DNA of 64,000 bases from Streptomyces sp. CBMA152 (GTDB taxonomy: Bacteria > Actinomycetota > Actinomycetes > Streptomycetales > Streptomycetaceae): the NCBI RefSeq assembly GCF_014596475.1, contig NZ_MECJ01000015.1:1-64000 (forward strand), read 5' to 3'. The first letter of the stretch is position 1. Every line of letters starts with the position of its first letter. A program made the translations under genes and the position numbers. The notes below the pieces were generated by a model. It did no database searches and was not told the origin of the DNA. It saw only the letters and a list, made by a program, of their open reading frames with translations. Below, in pieces: positions 33,149 to 42,864 of this stretch.

Positions 33149-34881
33149 GCATCCTCAACGAATCTCAGGGTGCCGCGGCAGCAGACGACTCGTACGAGAA
33201 CGAGCTGCCGGTCCGGCGCAAGAAGCCGGGAAGCGTCGTCGTGAAGTGGCTGACCACCACTGACCACAAGACGATCGGCACGATGTATCTGGTCACGTCG
33301 TTCGTGTTCTTCTGCATCGGCGGTGTGATGGCGCTCCTCATGCGCGCCGAACTCGCCCGTCCCGGCACGCAGATCATGTCGAACGAGCAGTTCAACCAGG
33401 CGTTCACGATGCACGGCACGATCATGCTGCTGATGTTCGCGACGCCGCTGTTCGCCGGATTCGCGAACTGGATCATGCCGCTGCAGATCGGCGCGCCCGA
33501 CGTGGCGTTCCCGCGGCTGAACATGTTCGCCTACTGGCTCTACCTGTTCGGCTCGACCATCGCGGTCGGTGGCTTCCTCACCCCGCAGGGTGCGGCCGAC
33601 TTCGGCTGGTTCGCCTACTCCCCGCTGTCGGACGCGGTCCGCTCGCCGGGCGTCGGCGCCGACATGTGGATCATGGGTCTGGCCTTCTCCGGCTTCGGCA
33701 CGATCCTCGGCTCGGTCAACTTCATCACCACGATCATCTGCATGCGCGCGCCCGGCATGACGATGTTCCGTATGCCGATCTTCGTGTGGAACGTCCTGCT
33801 GACCGGTGTGCTGGTCCTGCTGGCGTTCCCGGTGCTGGCCGCCGCGCTGTTCGCCCTGGAGGCGGACCGCAAGTTCGGTGCCCATGTGTTCGACGCCCAA
33901 AACGGCGGCGCACTACTGTGGCAACACCTCTTCTGGTTCTTCGGCCATCCAGAGGTGTACATCATCGCCTTGCCGTTCTTCGGAATCATTTCCGAAGTCA
34001 TCCCGGTGTTCTCCAGAAAGCCGATGTTCGGCTACATGGGCCTGGTCGGCGCGACGATCGCCATCGCCGGTCTCTCCGTGACCGTGTGGGCGCACCACAT
34101 GTACGTCACCGGTGGCGTGCTCCTGCCGTTCTTCTCCTTCATGACGTTCCTCATCGCCGTGCCAACAGGCGTGAAGTTCTTCAACTGGATCGGCACGATG
34201 TGGAAGGGCTCACTGTCCTTCGAGACACCGATGCTCTGGGCCGTCGGCTTCCTGATCACCTTCACCTTCGGTGGTCTGACCGGCGTCATCCTGGCCTCGC
34301 CGCCGATGGACTTCCACGTCTCCGACTCGTACTTCGTGGTCGCGCACTTCCACTACGTCATCTTCGGCACCGTGGTGTTCGCGATGTTCTCCGGATTCCA
34401 CTTCTGGTGGCCGAAGTTCACCGGCAAGATGCTGGACGAGCGCCTGGGCAAGATCACCTTCTGGACGCTGTTCGTGGGCTTCCACGGCACGTTCCTGGTG
34501 CAGCACTGGCTCGGTGCCGAGGGCATGCCGCGTCGTTACGCGGACTACCTCGCCGCCGACGGCTTCACCGCGCTGAACACGATCTCGACCATCAGCTCCT
34601 TCCTGCTCGGCCTGTCGATCCTGCCGTTCCTGTACAACGTCTGGAAGACCGCCAAGTACGGCAAGAAGATCGAGGTCGACGACCCGTGGGGCTACGGCCG
34701 TTCGCTCGAATGGGCGACGTCGTGCCCGCCGCCGCGGCACAACTTCCTCACCCTGCCGCGTATTCGCTCCGAATCCCCGGCGTTCGACCTGCACCACCCG
34801 GAGATCGCGGCTCTCGACCAGCTCGAGAACCACGGTCACGGCGACAAGGCCCTCGCCGGCGGCAAGGAGGCGGGCAAGTGA
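33145..34881 (+). CDS. ctaD: Cytochrome c oxidase subunit I
   Basis: A 578-residue, 12-segment haem-copper oxidase core. Ligand motifs are present: [12 protein letters not shown] (low-spin haem His), [11 protein letters not shown] (CuB His with the cross-linked Tyr), WAHHMYV (two CuB His) and HFHYVIFG (haem a3 and a His). It reduces oxygen to water and pumps protons. The GTG at 33145 overlaps the ctaC stop (GTGA), and its stop overlaps the ctaF GTG, so the three are translationally coupled. Confidence 0.97.
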   Translation: MSILNESQGAAAADDSYENELPVRRKKPGSVVVKWLTTTDHKTIGTMYLVTSFVFFCIGGVMALLMRAELARPGTQIMSNEQFNQAFTMHGTIMLLMFATPLFAGFANWIMPLQIGAPDVAFPRLNMFAYWLYLFGSTIAVGGFLTPQGAADFGWFAYSPLSDAVRSPGVGADMWIMGLAFSGFGTILGSVNFITTIICMRAPGMTMFRMPIFVWNVLLTGVLVLLAFPVLAAALFALEADRKFGAHVFDAQNGGALLWQHLFWFFGHPEVYIIALPFFGIISEVIPVFSRKPMFGYMGLVGATIAIAGLSVTVWAHHMYVTGGVLLPFFSFMTFLIAVPTGVKFFNWIGTMWKGSLSFETPMLWAVGFLITFTFGGLTGVILASPPMDFHVSDSYFVVAHFHYVIFGTVVFAMFSGFHFWWPKFTGKMLDERLGKITFWTLFVGFHGTFLVQHWLGAEGMPRRYADYLAADGFTALNTISTISSFLLGLSILPFLYNVWKTAKYGKKIEVDDPWGYGRSLEWATSCPPPRHNFLTLPRIRSESPAFDLHHPEIAALDQLENHGHGDKALAGGKEAGK

Positions 34882-35276
34882 AGATCCAGGGCAAGATGTT
34901 CCTCTGGCTCTCCGTCTTCATCCTGATCATGGCCGTCGTGTACGGCGTGTGGTCGAAGGAGCCGGCCGGTGCGACCGCTCTCGTGATGGCCTTCGGCCTG
35001 AGCGTGATGATCGGCTTCTACCTGGCCTTCACGGCCCGGCGGGTCGACGCGGGCGCGCAGGACGACAAGGAGGCCGATGTCGCGGACGACGCCGGTGAGC
35101 TGGGATTCTTCTCCCCGCACAGCTGGCAGCCGCTCTCGCTGGCGGTGGGTGGCGCGCTCGCCTTCCTCGCCATCGCGATGGGCTGGTGGCTGCTGTACTT
35201 CTCGGCGCCGCTGATCGTGGTCGGCATCTACGGCTGGGTGTTCGAGTACTACCGCGGTGAGAACCAGAACCAGTAG
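34878..35276 (+). CDS. ctaF: Actinobacterial cytochrome c oxidase subunit IV
   Basis: A 132-residue membrane protein with about four hydrophobic segments ([36 protein letters not shown], and two near the C-terminus) and the ending [12 protein letters not shown]. This is the small subunit IV peculiar to actinobacterial aa3 oxidases. The GTG at 34878 overlaps the ctaD stop, with GGAGG ahead. It ends the ctaCDF operon, followed by a terminator. Confidence 0.93.
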   Translation: MKIQGKMFLWLSVFILIMAVVYGVWSKEPAGATALVMAFGLSVMIGFYLAFTARRVDAGAQDDKEADVADDAGELGFFSPHSWQPLSLAVGGALAFLAIAMGWWLLYFSAPLIVVGIYGWVFEYYRGENQNQ

Positions 35277-35297
35277 TTCCGCCGCAGTACTTGTGAG

Positions 35298-35330
35298 GAC
35301 CCCCATGGCTCGCTCCGAGCCGTGGGGGTC
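35298..35330. terminator. Terminator of ctaCDF
   Basis: A 15-bp stem with one G.U pair and a 3-base loop; arms GACCCCCATGGCTCG and CGAGCCGTGGGGGTC, followed by TTC. It starts 22 bases after the ctaF stop. Confidence 0.85.
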
Positions 35331-35368
35331 TTCGCGTTCTCTGCGCCGTCCGGGTGAGGGCGGCTCGT

Positions 35369-35397
35369 TTGCAGTCATACCGCGCGCTGAATATGAC
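35369..35397 (+). promoter_or_regulatory. Candidate vegetative promoter of the L,D-transpeptidase gene
   Basis: TTGCAG at 35369-35374 and TATGAC at 35392-35397 with a 17-base spacer, in an unusually AT-rich stretch 22 bases before the ATG. The leader would be very short. Confidence 0.4.
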
Positions 35398-35418
35398 TAT
35401 TTTTCATAACGTGTGGTC

Positions 35419-36669
35419 ATGAGTCACGCACCGCGTACCCGTACCGTCCTTGGCTGCACCCTGCTGGTCGTGTCCCTCGGGGCGGGCGCCGGCGCGTGCG
35501 GCCGGTCCGACAGCAACCCGCTCTCGGCCAAGCCGTACGACGCGGCCGGCCAGGTCGTCTACAACGGCCCGGCGGGCAGCGCGAAGGCGGATCCGGAGCG
35601 CCCCCTGGAGATCTCCGCCAGGGGCAACGGCCGCCTCACGGACGTGACGGCCGCGGACGCCCAGGGCCGCTATCTGGCGGGCGAACTGGACGGCGACGGC
35701 CACCGCTGGCACTCCACCGCCCCGCTGGTGGCCGGCACCCACTACACGGTCGTGGTCTCCACGGAGGACTCGGACGGCTCTCCGGGCCGCCGTACGCTGA
35801 CGTTCGACACGGCGGCGCCCAAGGATGCCGTGAAGGTCGAATTCGGCCCGGAGGCGGGCAAGTACGGCGTCGGACAGCCCATCACGGCGGAGCTGAGCAA
35901 GCCGGTCAAGGACAAGGCGGCCCGCGCCATCGTCGAACGCGCGCTCAAGGTCGAGTCCACGCCCAAGGTCGAGGGCAACTGGTACTGGGTCGACGACAAG
36001 ATGCTCCACTACCGGCCCAAGGACTACTGGCCGACGGACGCGACCATCAGGGTCTCCTCGCGCCTGGAGGGCGTGAAAATCGCCAACAAGCTCTACGGCG
36101 GCGCCGCGCACCCCCTGAAGATCACCACGGGCGACCGGATCGAGGCCATCACGGACGCCTCGTCGCACTACATGACGGTCAAACGCAACGGAGAAGTGAT
36201 CAACACCATTCCGGTGACCACCGGCAAGCCGGGCTTTTCCACCCGTAACGGCGTCAAAGTGGTGCTCGGCAAGCAGTACTTCGTACGGATGCGCGGGGAG
36301 ACCGTCGGCATCTCGGCCAGCAGCTCGGACGGGTACGACCTGCCCGTCTACTACGCCACACGGGTCACCTGGAGCGGTGAATACGTGCACGCCGCGCCCT
36401 GGTCGGTCGGTTCGCAGGGCTCCGAGAACGTCAGCCACGGCTGTACGGGCATGTCCACCGGCAACGCGGCCTGGTTCTACGAGACCGTGACCGAGGGCGA
36501 CATCGTCAAGGTCGTCAACAGCATCGGCGAGGACATGACGCCCTTCGACAACGGCTTCGGCGACTGGAACGTCGAATGGGACAAGTGGCGCAAGGGCAGC
36601 GTGCTCCAGGCCGACCTGAAGGCCGGGCAGAGCAAGCTGAACTCCGCCCGGCTGCGGCCGCAGGTCTGA
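35419..36669 (+). CDS. L,D-transpeptidase lipoprotein with Ig-like domains
   Basis: A 416-residue exported protein: lipoprotein-type signal with Cys27 (AGAC), Ig-like domain(s) over about residues 45-235, and a YkuD catalytic domain over about 240-380. The active-site signature is SENVSHGCTGMS (His340, Cys342), preceded by WSGEYVHAAPWSVGSQG. These enzymes form 3-3 peptidoglycan crosslinks. I use ATG 35419; a GTG two codons earlier is also possible. No clear ribosome site is seen, so a short-leader message is likely. It sits between the two respiratory operons without obvious functional link. Confidence 0.93.
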   Translation: MSHAPRTRTVLGCTLLVVSLGAGAGACGRSDSNPLSAKPYDAAGQVVYNGPAGSAKADPERPLEISARGNGRLTDVTAADAQGRYLAGELDGDGHRWHSTAPLVAGTHYTVVVSTEDSDGSPGRRTLTFDTAAPKDAVKVEFGPEAGKYGVGQPITAELSKPVKDKAARAIVERALKVESTPKVEGNWYWVDDKMLHYRPKDYWPTDATIRVSSRLEGVKIANKLYGGAAHPLKITTGDRIEAITDASSHYMTVKRNGEVINTIPVTTGKPGFSTRNGVKVVLGKQYFVRMRGETVGISASSSDGYDLPVYYATRVTWSGEYVHAAPWSVGSQGSENVSHGCTGMSTGNAAWFYETVTEGDIVKVVNSIGEDMTPFDNGFGDWNVEWDKWRKGSVLQADLKAGQSKLNSARLRPQV

Positions 36670-36691
36670 GGGCCCGGTGGGGGGATCCGGG

Positions 36692-37108
36692 TCAGCCCCG
36701 GGCGGCCACGGCGCCGTCGGAGCGGCGGGAACGGAGCAGGGCGGCCAGTGCGCCCGCGAACTCGACCGGGTCGACCGGGAGGGTCACCGCGGCGTCCGCG
36801 CGGCTCCAGGTGGCCAGCCAGGCGTCCTGAGGGCGCCCCATGAGCAGCAGCACGGGCGGGCACTGGAAGATCTCGTCCTTGATCTGCCGGCAGATGCCCA
36901 TGCCGCCCGCCGGGACGGCCTCCCCGTCGAGCACACACACGTCGATGCCGCCGCGGTCCAGCTCCTTGAGGACGGCCTGTGGCGTCGCGCACTCCAGGAA
37001 GGTCACCGGGGGAACATCGGAGGCGGGCCTGCGTCCGGCGGCGAGCCGCACCTGCTCACGGGTGCTCGCGTCGTCGCTGTAGACAAGTACGGTGGCGCTC
37101 GAATGCAT
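36692..37108 (-). CDS. Stand-alone receiver-domain protein
   Basis: A 138-residue single-domain protein with a response-regulator fold: N-terminal strand ATVLVYSDDAS with the acidic pair, central DVCVLDGEAVPAGG with the phospho-acceptor Asp, and later LLLMGRPQDAW and TLPVDPVEFAGAL. The conserved Thr and Lys positions are not evident (Met-Gly and Pro replace them), so phosphorylation is uncertain. No output domain is present. The ATG at 37108 has a perfect GGAGGAA box. It lies divergent to ctaE and may sense or signal around the respiratory operon, which is inference from position only. Confidence 0.82.
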   Translation of the reverse strand: MHSSATVLVYSDDASTREQVRLAAGRRPASDVPPVTFLECATPQAVLKELDRGGIDVCVLDGEAVPAGGMGICRQIKDEIFQCPPVLLLMGRPQDAWLATWSRADAAVTLPVDPVEFAGALAALLRSRRSDGAVAARG

Positions 37109-37275
37109 TGTTCCTCCGAATCGACGGCGGTACGGGCTCGGGAGCCGATGCGCGGATGCTACTCCGTCCGACACCCTGTCAACACCGGTTCCGCGAGCGC
37201 CCGGATGGGCCGTTCGAGCAGGACACGGGGCGCGGACACACCGAACGGCACCCCCCGGAGTGAGCGCGAGATAAG

Positions 37276-37296
37276 CGACCGACATAATGTCGGTCG
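37276..37296. promoter_or_regulatory. Perfect palindrome spanning the ctaE start codon
   Basis: Two 10-base arms, CGACCGACAT and ATGTCGGTCG, around a single A. The ctaE ATG (37287) begins the right arm. It could be an operator for a dimeric regulator or an RNA hairpin that masks the start. There is no good ribosome site immediately ahead, so it may matter for translation. Confidence 0.5.
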
Positions 37297-37907
37297 TGGC
37301 GACAGCAACGACAGTAGAAACCGGGCACGCGCACCCGTCGGTCAATCGGCCGAACCTCACCAGCGTCGGAACCATCATCTGGCTGAGTTCCGAGCTGATG
37401 TTCTTCGCGGCCCTCTTCGCGATGTACTTCACCCTGCGATCGGTGACGGGTGCCGAGCACTGGAAGGAAATGGCGTCCTCGCTGAACCTTCCGTTCTCGG
37501 CGACGAACACCACGATCCTGGTGCTCTCCTCTCTCACCTGCCAGCTCGGCGTCTTCGCCGCCGAGCGGGGCGACGTGAAGAAGCTGCGCACCTGGTTCAC
37601 GATCACGTTCGTGATGGGTGCGATCTTCATCGGAGGCCAGGTCTTCGAGTACACCGAGCTGGTGAAGAAGGACGGCCTCTCGCTGTCCTCGGACCCGTAC
37701 GGCTCGGTGTTCTACCTGACCACCGGCTTCCACGGCATGCATGTGACGGGCGGTCTGATCGCCTTCCTGCTGGTTCTCGGCAGGACCTACGCGGCCAAGA
37801 GGTTCACCCACGAACAGGCAACCGCCGCCATCGTCGTGTCCTACTACTGGCACTTCGTCGATGTCGTCTGGATCGGCCTCTTCGCCACGATCTACCTGAT
37901 CAAGTAA
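37287..37907 (+). CDS. ctaE: Cytochrome c oxidase subunit III
   Basis: A 206-residue, five-segment subunit III. Family strings are [40 protein letters not shown] sequence and [21 protein letters not shown] at the end. It stabilises the oxidase core. It starts the ctaE-qcrCAB operon, 63 bases before qcrC. The ATG at 37287 is embedded in a perfect palindrome; a GTG four codons in (37299) is an alternative start. Confidence 0.95.
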   Translation: MSVVATATTVETGHAHPSVNRPNLTSVGTIIWLSSELMFFAALFAMYFTLRSVTGAEHWKEMASSLNLPFSATNTTILVLSSLTCQLGVFAAERGDVKKLRTWFTITFVMGAIFIGGQVFEYTELVKKDGLSLSSDPYGSVFYLTTGFHGMHVTGGLIAFLLVLGRTYAAKRFTHEQATAAIVVSYYWHFVDVVWIGLFATIYLIK

Positions 37908-37970
37908 TCGGGCCCGCAGGCCCGAACCCATCCCGCATCGACGCAGAAGATCCTGACACCGGGGTAATCC

Positions 37971-38780
37971 GTGAAAAAGCTCTCCGCACGACGACGCCAT
38001 CCGCTGGCGGCGCTCGTCGTCCTACTCCTCGCGCTGGCGGCCACCGGGGGGCTGTACGCCGCGTTCGCGCCCGCGGACAAGGCGAAGGCCGACGAAACCG
38101 CCCAGTCCCTCGCCATCGACGAGGGCAAGAAGCTCTACTCCGTCGGCTGCGCCAGCTGCCACGGAACCGGCGGTCAGGGCACCTCTGACGGTCCCTCGCT
38201 GGTCGGCGTCGGCTCCGCCGCCGTGGACTTCCAGGTCGGCACCGGCCGTATGCCGGCGCAGCAGCCCGGCGCGCAGGTGCCGAAGAAGAAGGTCATCTAC
38301 ACGCAGGCAGAGATCGACCAGCTCTCCGCGTACGTCGCGTCCCTCGGCGCCGGCCCGATCAAGCCGACCGAGAAGCAGTACAGCCCGGACGGTGCGGACA
38401 TCGCCAAGGGTGGCGAGCTGTTCCGTACCAACTGCGCCCAGTGCCACAACTTCTCCGGCAAGGGCGGTGCGCTGACGCACGGCAAGTACGCCCCCAGCCT
38501 TGAGGGCGTGACACCCAAGCACCTCTACGAGGCCATGCAGACCGGCCCGCAGAACATGCCGTCGTTCCCCGACACGACGATGCCGCAGAAGCAGAAGCAG
38601 GACATCATCGCGTACCTGGACGCTGTGAACAGCGAGAAGACCGCCAGCCCCGGCGGCCTTGAGCTGGGCGGCCTCGGACCGGTCAGCGAGGGCCTGTTCG
38701 CCTGGATCTTCGGTCTGGGTGCCCTCATCGCAGTTGCCATCTGGATCGCGGCCCACTCCGCTAAGGCCAAGAAGTCATGA
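37971..38780 (+). CDS. qcrC: Dihaem cytochrome c of the bcc complex
   Basis: A 269-residue protein with an N-terminal signal/anchor (11-32), two cytochrome c domains with haem motifs CASCH (Cys60, Cys63, His64) and CAQCH (Cys155, Cys158, His159), and a C-terminal membrane anchor (about 240-262). In actinobacteria this fused c subunit replaces soluble cytochrome c and passes electrons from bcc to the aa3 oxidase in a supercomplex. The GTG at 37971 is used. The stop overlaps the qcrA ATG (ATGA). Confidence 0.96.
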   Translation: MKKLSARRRHPLAALVVLLLALAATGGLYAAFAPADKAKADETAQSLAIDEGKKLYSVGCASCHGTGGQGTSDGPSLVGVGSAAVDFQVGTGRMPAQQPGAQVPKKKVIYTQAEIDQLSAYVASLGAGPIKPTEKQYSPDGADIAKGGELFRTNCAQCHNFSGKGGALTHGKYAPSLEGVTPKHLYEAMQTGPQNMPSFPDTTMPQKQKQDIIAYLDAVNSEKTASPGGLELGGLGPVSEGLFAWIFGLGALIAVAIWIAAHSAKAKKS

Positions 38781-39826
38781 GTAGCCAAGACAATTCCGAG
38801 AACCTGCCCAGCGAGCAGGACCCCGAGCACGGCTCGGTAGAGCGTGCCCGCGACCCGTTCGCGGACCCGGGGCTGCCGCCCCACCGCCCGCGTGTCCAGG
38901 ACATCGACGAGGCGGCCGCCAGGCGCTCCGAGCGCGTGGTCGCCGGCCTCTTCACGCTGTCGATGATCGCGACGGTCGGCTTCATCGCGTCGTTCGTGAT
39001 CTTCCCGATCGACAAGATCGTCTACATCTTCCCGTTCGGGCACGTCAGCGCGCTGAACTTCTCCCTGGGTCTGACCCTGGGTGTCGCGCTGTTCTGCATC
39101 GGCGCCGGCGCGGTCCACTGGGCCCGCACGCTGATGTCGGACGAGGAGATGTCGGACGAGCGCCACGAGATCGCGGCGCCGCCGGAGGTCCGCGAGAAGG
39201 TCATGCAGGACTGGGCGGACGGCGTCCGCGAGTCCGGCTTCGGCCGCCGCAAGCTGATCCGCAACACCATGTACGGCGCGCTGGCCATGGTGCCGCTCGC
39301 CGGTGTGGTGCTCCTGCGCGACCTGGGCACGCTGCCCGAGGACAAGCTGCGCAAGACGATGTGGGCCAAGGGCAAGGCCCTCATCAACATGAACACCAAC
39401 GAGCCGCTGCGTCCCGAGGACGTCGCGGTCGGCTCGCTGACCTTCGCCAAGCCCGAGGGCCTGGAGGAGGACCAGCACGACTTCCAGACCCAGATCGCCA
39501 AGGCGGCCCTGATGATCGTCCGGCTGCAGCCGGAGAACATCAAGGACAAGCGCGAGCTGGAGTGGTCGCACCAGGGCATCGTGGCGTTCTCGAAGATCTG
39601 CACCCACGTCGGTTGCCCGATCAGCCTGTACGAGCAGCAGACCCACCACGTGCTCTGCCCGTGCCACCAGTCCACCTTCGACCTCTCCGACGGGGCCCGC
39701 GTCATCTTCGGCCCGGCCGGTCACGCTCTGCCGCAGCTGCGGATCGGCGTGAACAGCGAGGGTTACCTCGAAGCGCTCGGCGACTTCGAAGAGCCCGTCG
39801 GTCCTGCCTTCTGGGAGCGCGGATGA
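38777..39826 (+). CDS. qcrA: Rieske iron-sulfur subunit
   Basis: A 349-residue subunit, longer than proteobacterial Rieske proteins as usual in actinobacteria, with three membrane segments (about 57-77, 92-112, 165-185) and a C-terminal [2Fe-2S] domain. Cluster ligands are in CTHVGCP and CPCHQSTFD; the GPA motif follows in FGPAGHALPQL. It oxidises menaquinol and passes electrons to QcrC. Overlaps at both ends (ATGA) couple it to qcrC and qcrB. Confidence 0.97.
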   Translation: MSSQDNSENLPSEQDPEHGSVERARDPFADPGLPPHRPRVQDIDEAAARRSERVVAGLFTLSMIATVGFIASFVIFPIDKIVYIFPFGHVSALNFSLGLTLGVALFCIGAGAVHWARTLMSDEEMSDERHEIAAPPEVREKVMQDWADGVRESGFGRRKLIRNTMYGALAMVPLAGVVLLRDLGTLPEDKLRKTMWAKGKALINMNTNEPLRPEDVAVGSLTFAKPEGLEEDQHDFQTQIAKAALMIVRLQPENIKDKRELEWSHQGIVAFSKICTHVGCPISLYEQQTHHVLCPCHQSTFDLSDGARVIFGPAGHALPQLRIGVNSEGYLEALGDFEEPVGPAFWERG

Positions 39827-41451
39827 GCACCACCACCACTGACGAGCGGCGCGAGCCCGGGAACGGCGAGAAGTTCGCCGACTGGGCCGACGGTCGGCTG
39901 GGGATCTACACCCTGGCCAAGACCAACATGCGCAAGATCTTCCCGGACCACTGGTCCTTCATGCTCGGCGAGATCTGCATGTACAGCTTCATCATCATCA
40001 TCCTCACGGGTGTGTATCTGACGCTGTTCTTCCACCCGAGCATGAACGAGGTCGTCTACGACGGCTCCTACGTTCCGCTCCAGGGCGTGCAGATGTCCGA
40101 GGCGTTCAACTCGACCATGCACATCAGCTTCGAGGTGCGCGGTGGTCTGCTGATCCGGCAGATCCACCACTGGTCGGCGCTGATCTTCCTCGCGGCGATG
40201 TTCGTGCACATGATGCGCGTCTTCTTCACGGGCGCGTTCCGCAAGCCGCGCGAGGTCAACTGGCTCTTCGGCTTCCTGCTGTTCTTCTGCGGCATGTTCA
40301 CCGGCTTCACCGGCTACTCCCTGCCGGACGACCTGCTCTCGGGCACCGGTGTCCGCTTCATGGAGGGCGCCGTCCTCGGTGTCCCGGTCGTGGGTACGTA
40401 CCTGTCGTTCTTCATCTACGGCGGCGAGTTCCCCGGCGGCGACTTCGTGGCCCGGTTCTACTCGGTCCACATCCTGCTGCTGCCCGGCATCATGCTCGGC
40501 CTGATGGTCACGCACCTGATCCTGGTCTTCTACCACAAGCACACCCAGTTCGCGGGTCCCGGCCGCACCAACAAGAACGTCGTGGGCGCGCCGCTGCTGC
40601 CCGTCTACACGGCCAAGGCCGGTGGCTTCTTCTTCCTGATCTTCGGTGTCATCGCGGTCATCTCGGCGGTCGCCTCGATCAACCCGATCTGGGCCATCGG
40701 CCCGTACCGCCCGGACCAGGTGTCCACCGGCGCCCAGCCCGACTGGTACATGGGCTTCGCCGAAGGCCTGATCCGAGTGATGCCGGGCTGGGAGATCAAC
40801 GCCTGGGGCCACACGCTGGTCCTCGGTGTGTTCATCCCGCTGGTGATCTTCCCGCTGGTGCTGTTCGCGATCGCGGCCTACCCGTTCATCGAGGCCTGGA
40901 TCACCAAGGACAAGCGCGAGCACCACATCGCCGACCGCCCGCGCAACGCTCCGGTGCGCACCGGCATCGGCGTGGCCTGGATCACCGCGTACATGGTGAT
41001 GCTGGTCGGCGGTGGCAACGACCTGTGGGCGACCAACTTCCACCTGTCGCTGAACGCCATCACCTGGTTCGTCCGGATCGCGTTCTTCGCCGGCCCGGTC
41101 CTCGCGTTCATCGTCACCAAGCGGATCTGCCTCGGCCTGCAGCGCCGGGACGCCGAGAAGGTGCTGCACGGTCGTGAGACCGGCATCATCAAGCGGCTGC
41201 CGCACGGTGAGTTCATCGAGGTGCACGAGCCGCTCGACGCGGGCCAGCTGTACAAGCTCACCGCGCACGAGCAGACCGTTCCGCACGAGCTGCCCGCGGC
41301 GGTCGACGAGAACGGTGTCAAGCGCAAGGTCTCCGCCATGGAGAAGCTGCGCGTCAAGATCCACAAGGGGTACTTCGGCGAGCAGAGCCAGATCGCCAAG
41401 CCGAGTGCCGAGGAGTTCGAGGAGATCACCAGCGGCCACGGCCACCACTGA
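39823..41451 (+). CDS. qcrB: Cytochrome b subunit of the bcc complex
   Basis: A 542-residue polytopic cytochrome b with haem-ligand His residues in HISFEVRGGLLIRQIHHWSA and FYSVHILLLPGIMLGLMVTHL. It continues past the eight core segments with a soluble C-terminal extension of about 110 residues, as in actinobacterial homologues. The quinol-site motif PDWYMGF replaces the classic PEWY. The ATG at 39823 overlaps the qcrA stop. It ends the ctaE-qcrCAB operon, followed by a terminator. Confidence 0.97.
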   Translation: MSTTTTDERREPGNGEKFADWADGRLGIYTLAKTNMRKIFPDHWSFMLGEICMYSFIIIILTGVYLTLFFHPSMNEVVYDGSYVPLQGVQMSEAFNSTMHISFEVRGGLLIRQIHHWSALIFLAAMFVHMMRVFFTGAFRKPREVNWLFGFLLFFCGMFTGFTGYSLPDDLLSGTGVRFMEGAVLGVPVVGTYLSFFIYGGEFPGGDFVARFYSVHILLLPGIMLGLMVTHLILVFYHKHTQFAGPGRTNKNVVGAPLLPVYTAKAGGFFFLIFGVIAVISAVASINPIWAIGPYRPDQVSTGAQPDWYMGFAEGLIRVMPGWEINAWGHTLVLGVFIPLVIFPLVLFAIAAYPFIEAWITKDKREHHIADRPRNAPVRTGIGVAWITAYMVMLVGGGNDLWATNFHLSLNAITWFVRIAFFAGPVLAFIVTKRICLGLQRRDAEKVLHGRETGIIKRLPHGEFIEVHEPLDAGQLYKLTAHEQTVPHELPAAVDENGVKRKVSAMEKLRVKIHKGYFGEQSQIAKPSAEEFEEITSGHGHH

Positions 41452-41488
41452 TCCCCTCTTAGCGGTATCGCTGTACGCCACACAGCAC

Positions 41489-41519
41489 AGGGCCCCGTCC
41501 AGGCGATGGACGGGGCCCT
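41489..41519. terminator. Terminator of ctaE-qcrCAB
   Basis: A perfect 13-bp stem (AGGGCCCCGTCCA / TGGACGGGGCCCT) with loop GGCGA, 37 bases after the qcrB stop. Confidence 0.88.
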
Positions 41520-41585
41520 TCGCCGTCCCCGGGGCTGGATAGGGTGTTCCCATCCCATACCCGTAGATGGACCCAGGAGTGGACC

Positions 41586-42650
41586 ATGAACGTTGTGACC
41601 CCGGTCGGCGGCGACAGCGTGGCGGCCTACTCCTGGCCGGGCGTACTGGACGCGCTGCTCAGCGGCACCGACCAGAGCGCGGACGCGACCGCCTGGGCGA
41701 TGGACCGCATCATGCGCGGCGAGGCCAGCGACGCGCAGATCGCCGCCTTCATGGTGGCCCTGCGGGCCAAGGGCGAGACGGTCGCCGAGATCACCGGCAT
41801 GGTCCGGGCGATGTACGAGCACGCCAATCTCATCGAAGTGCCCGGCCGGACCGTGGACATCGTCGGCACCGGCGGTGACGGCGCCAAGACCGTCAACATC
41901 TCCACCATGTCCGCGATCGTGGTGGCGGGCACCGGTGCGAAGGTCGTCAAGCACGGCAACCGGGCCGCGTCCTCGGCCAGCGGCGCCTCCGACGTCCTGG
42001 AGAAGCTCGGCGTCAATCTGAACCTCACCCCGCGCCGGGTGGTCGAGGTGGCCGAGCAGGCGGGCATCACCTTCTGCTTCGCGGTGACGTTCCACCCCGC
42101 GCTGAGATACGTGGCCCCGGCCCGCCGCGAGCTCGGCATCCGCACGACCTTCAACTTCCTGGGCCCGCTGACCAATCCGGCCCGGGTGAAGGCCCAGGCC
42201 ACCGGGGTAGCGGACGCACGGGTGGCGCCGATCGTGGCCGGGGTGCTCGCCGAGCGCGGCTCCTCGGCGCTGGTGTTCCGCGGCGACGACGGCCTCGACG
42301 AGCTGACGACCACCGCGACCTCGCGGGTCTGGATCGTGCGGGACGGCGCCGTGCGCGAGGAGCCCTTCGACCCGAGGGACGTGGGCATCGACCTGGTGCC
42401 GGTGGAGGCGCTGCGCGGCGCCGACGCCTCGTACAACGCGGACGTGGCCCGGCGGCTGCTCGCGGGGGAGACGGGACCGGTGCGGGACGCGGTGCTGCTC
42501 AACTCGGCGGCGGCGCTTGTCGCCCTGGAGCCGGGCGAGGGCACTCTGGTCGAGCAGATCCGGGCCAAGATCGACAAGGCGGCCGAGGCGGTGGACTCGG
42601 GGGCGGCCCGCCGCACCCTGGAGCGCTGGGTCGCGGCGAGCAACGCGTAG
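41586..42650 (+). CDS. trpD: Anthranilate phosphoribosyltransferase
   Basis: A 354-residue enzyme joining anthranilate and PRPP in tryptophan synthesis. Motifs are [17 protein letters not shown] (PRPP/Mg binding), [34 protein letters not shown], and the metal-binding GDDGLDELT. It is a stand-alone gene outside a trp operon. ATG 41586 has an AGGAGTGG site; an in-frame ATG at 41544 lacks one. It is followed by a strong terminator. Confidence 0.96.
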   Translation: MNVVTPVGGDSVAAYSWPGVLDALLSGTDQSADATAWAMDRIMRGEASDAQIAAFMVALRAKGETVAEITGMVRAMYEHANLIEVPGRTVDIVGTGGDGAKTVNISTMSAIVVAGTGAKVVKHGNRAASSASGASDVLEKLGVNLNLTPRRVVEVAEQAGITFCFAVTFHPALRYVAPARRELGIRTTFNFLGPLTNPARVKAQATGVADARVAPIVAGVLAERGSSALVFRGDDGLDELTTTATSRVWIVRDGAVREEPFDPRDVGIDLVPVEALRGADASYNADVARRLLAGETGPVRDAVLLNSAAALVALEPGEGTLVEQIRAKIDKAAEAVDSGAARRTLERWVAASNA

Positions 42651-42677
42651 GCCCGGAGCGGTCCCGTACGAGTGTGA

Positions 42678-42714
42678 CGCAAGGCGCGGTCCGGATGCCG
42701 GACCGCGCCTTGCG
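42678..42714 (+). terminator. Terminator of trpD
   Basis: A perfect 16-bp stem (arms CGCAAGGCGCGGTCCG and its complement) with loop GATGC, 27 bases after the trpD stop. Confidence 0.88.
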
Positions 42715-42737
42715 CGTACGCGGACATATGGCAGGAT
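42710..42737 (+). promoter_or_regulatory. Candidate promoter of the SAM-IV leader
   Basis: TTGCGC at 42710-42715 and CAGGAT at 42732-42737 with a 16-base spacer place initiation at about 42744, just ahead of the aptamer. The -35 box overlaps the trpD terminator arm. Boxes are weak matches. Confidence 0.35.
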
Positions 42738-42746
42738 GCTTTCCAA

Positions 42747-42864
42747 GGTCATGAGTGACAGCGACTACGGCCCCGGCCCGCTGTCCGGCAACCCTCCGTC
42801 CGTGGCGGGGTGCCCCGGGTGAAGACCAGGTCGTAGGCAGCGAGGTCTACGGCAAGCGCGGACC
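42747..42864 (+). ncRNA. SAM-IV riboswitch aptamer
   Basis: The sequence follows the actinobacterial SAM-IV pattern closely: 5' GGTCATGAGTG-CAGCG element, the core GGCAACC at 42787-42793, CCTCC and a hairpin ending GGCGGGG, then GGTGCCCCGGGTGAAGACC-like core, and a 3' half with a GTCGTAGGCAGCGAGGTCTACG-type stem (written here only in outline) followed by GGCAAGCGCGGACC. The 5' GGTC (42747-42750) pairs with GACC (42861-42864) to form P1. SAM-IV binds S-adenosylmethionine and usually represses sulfur or methionine genes. The target is the class-V PLP enzyme starting at 43092. Confidence 0.9.
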
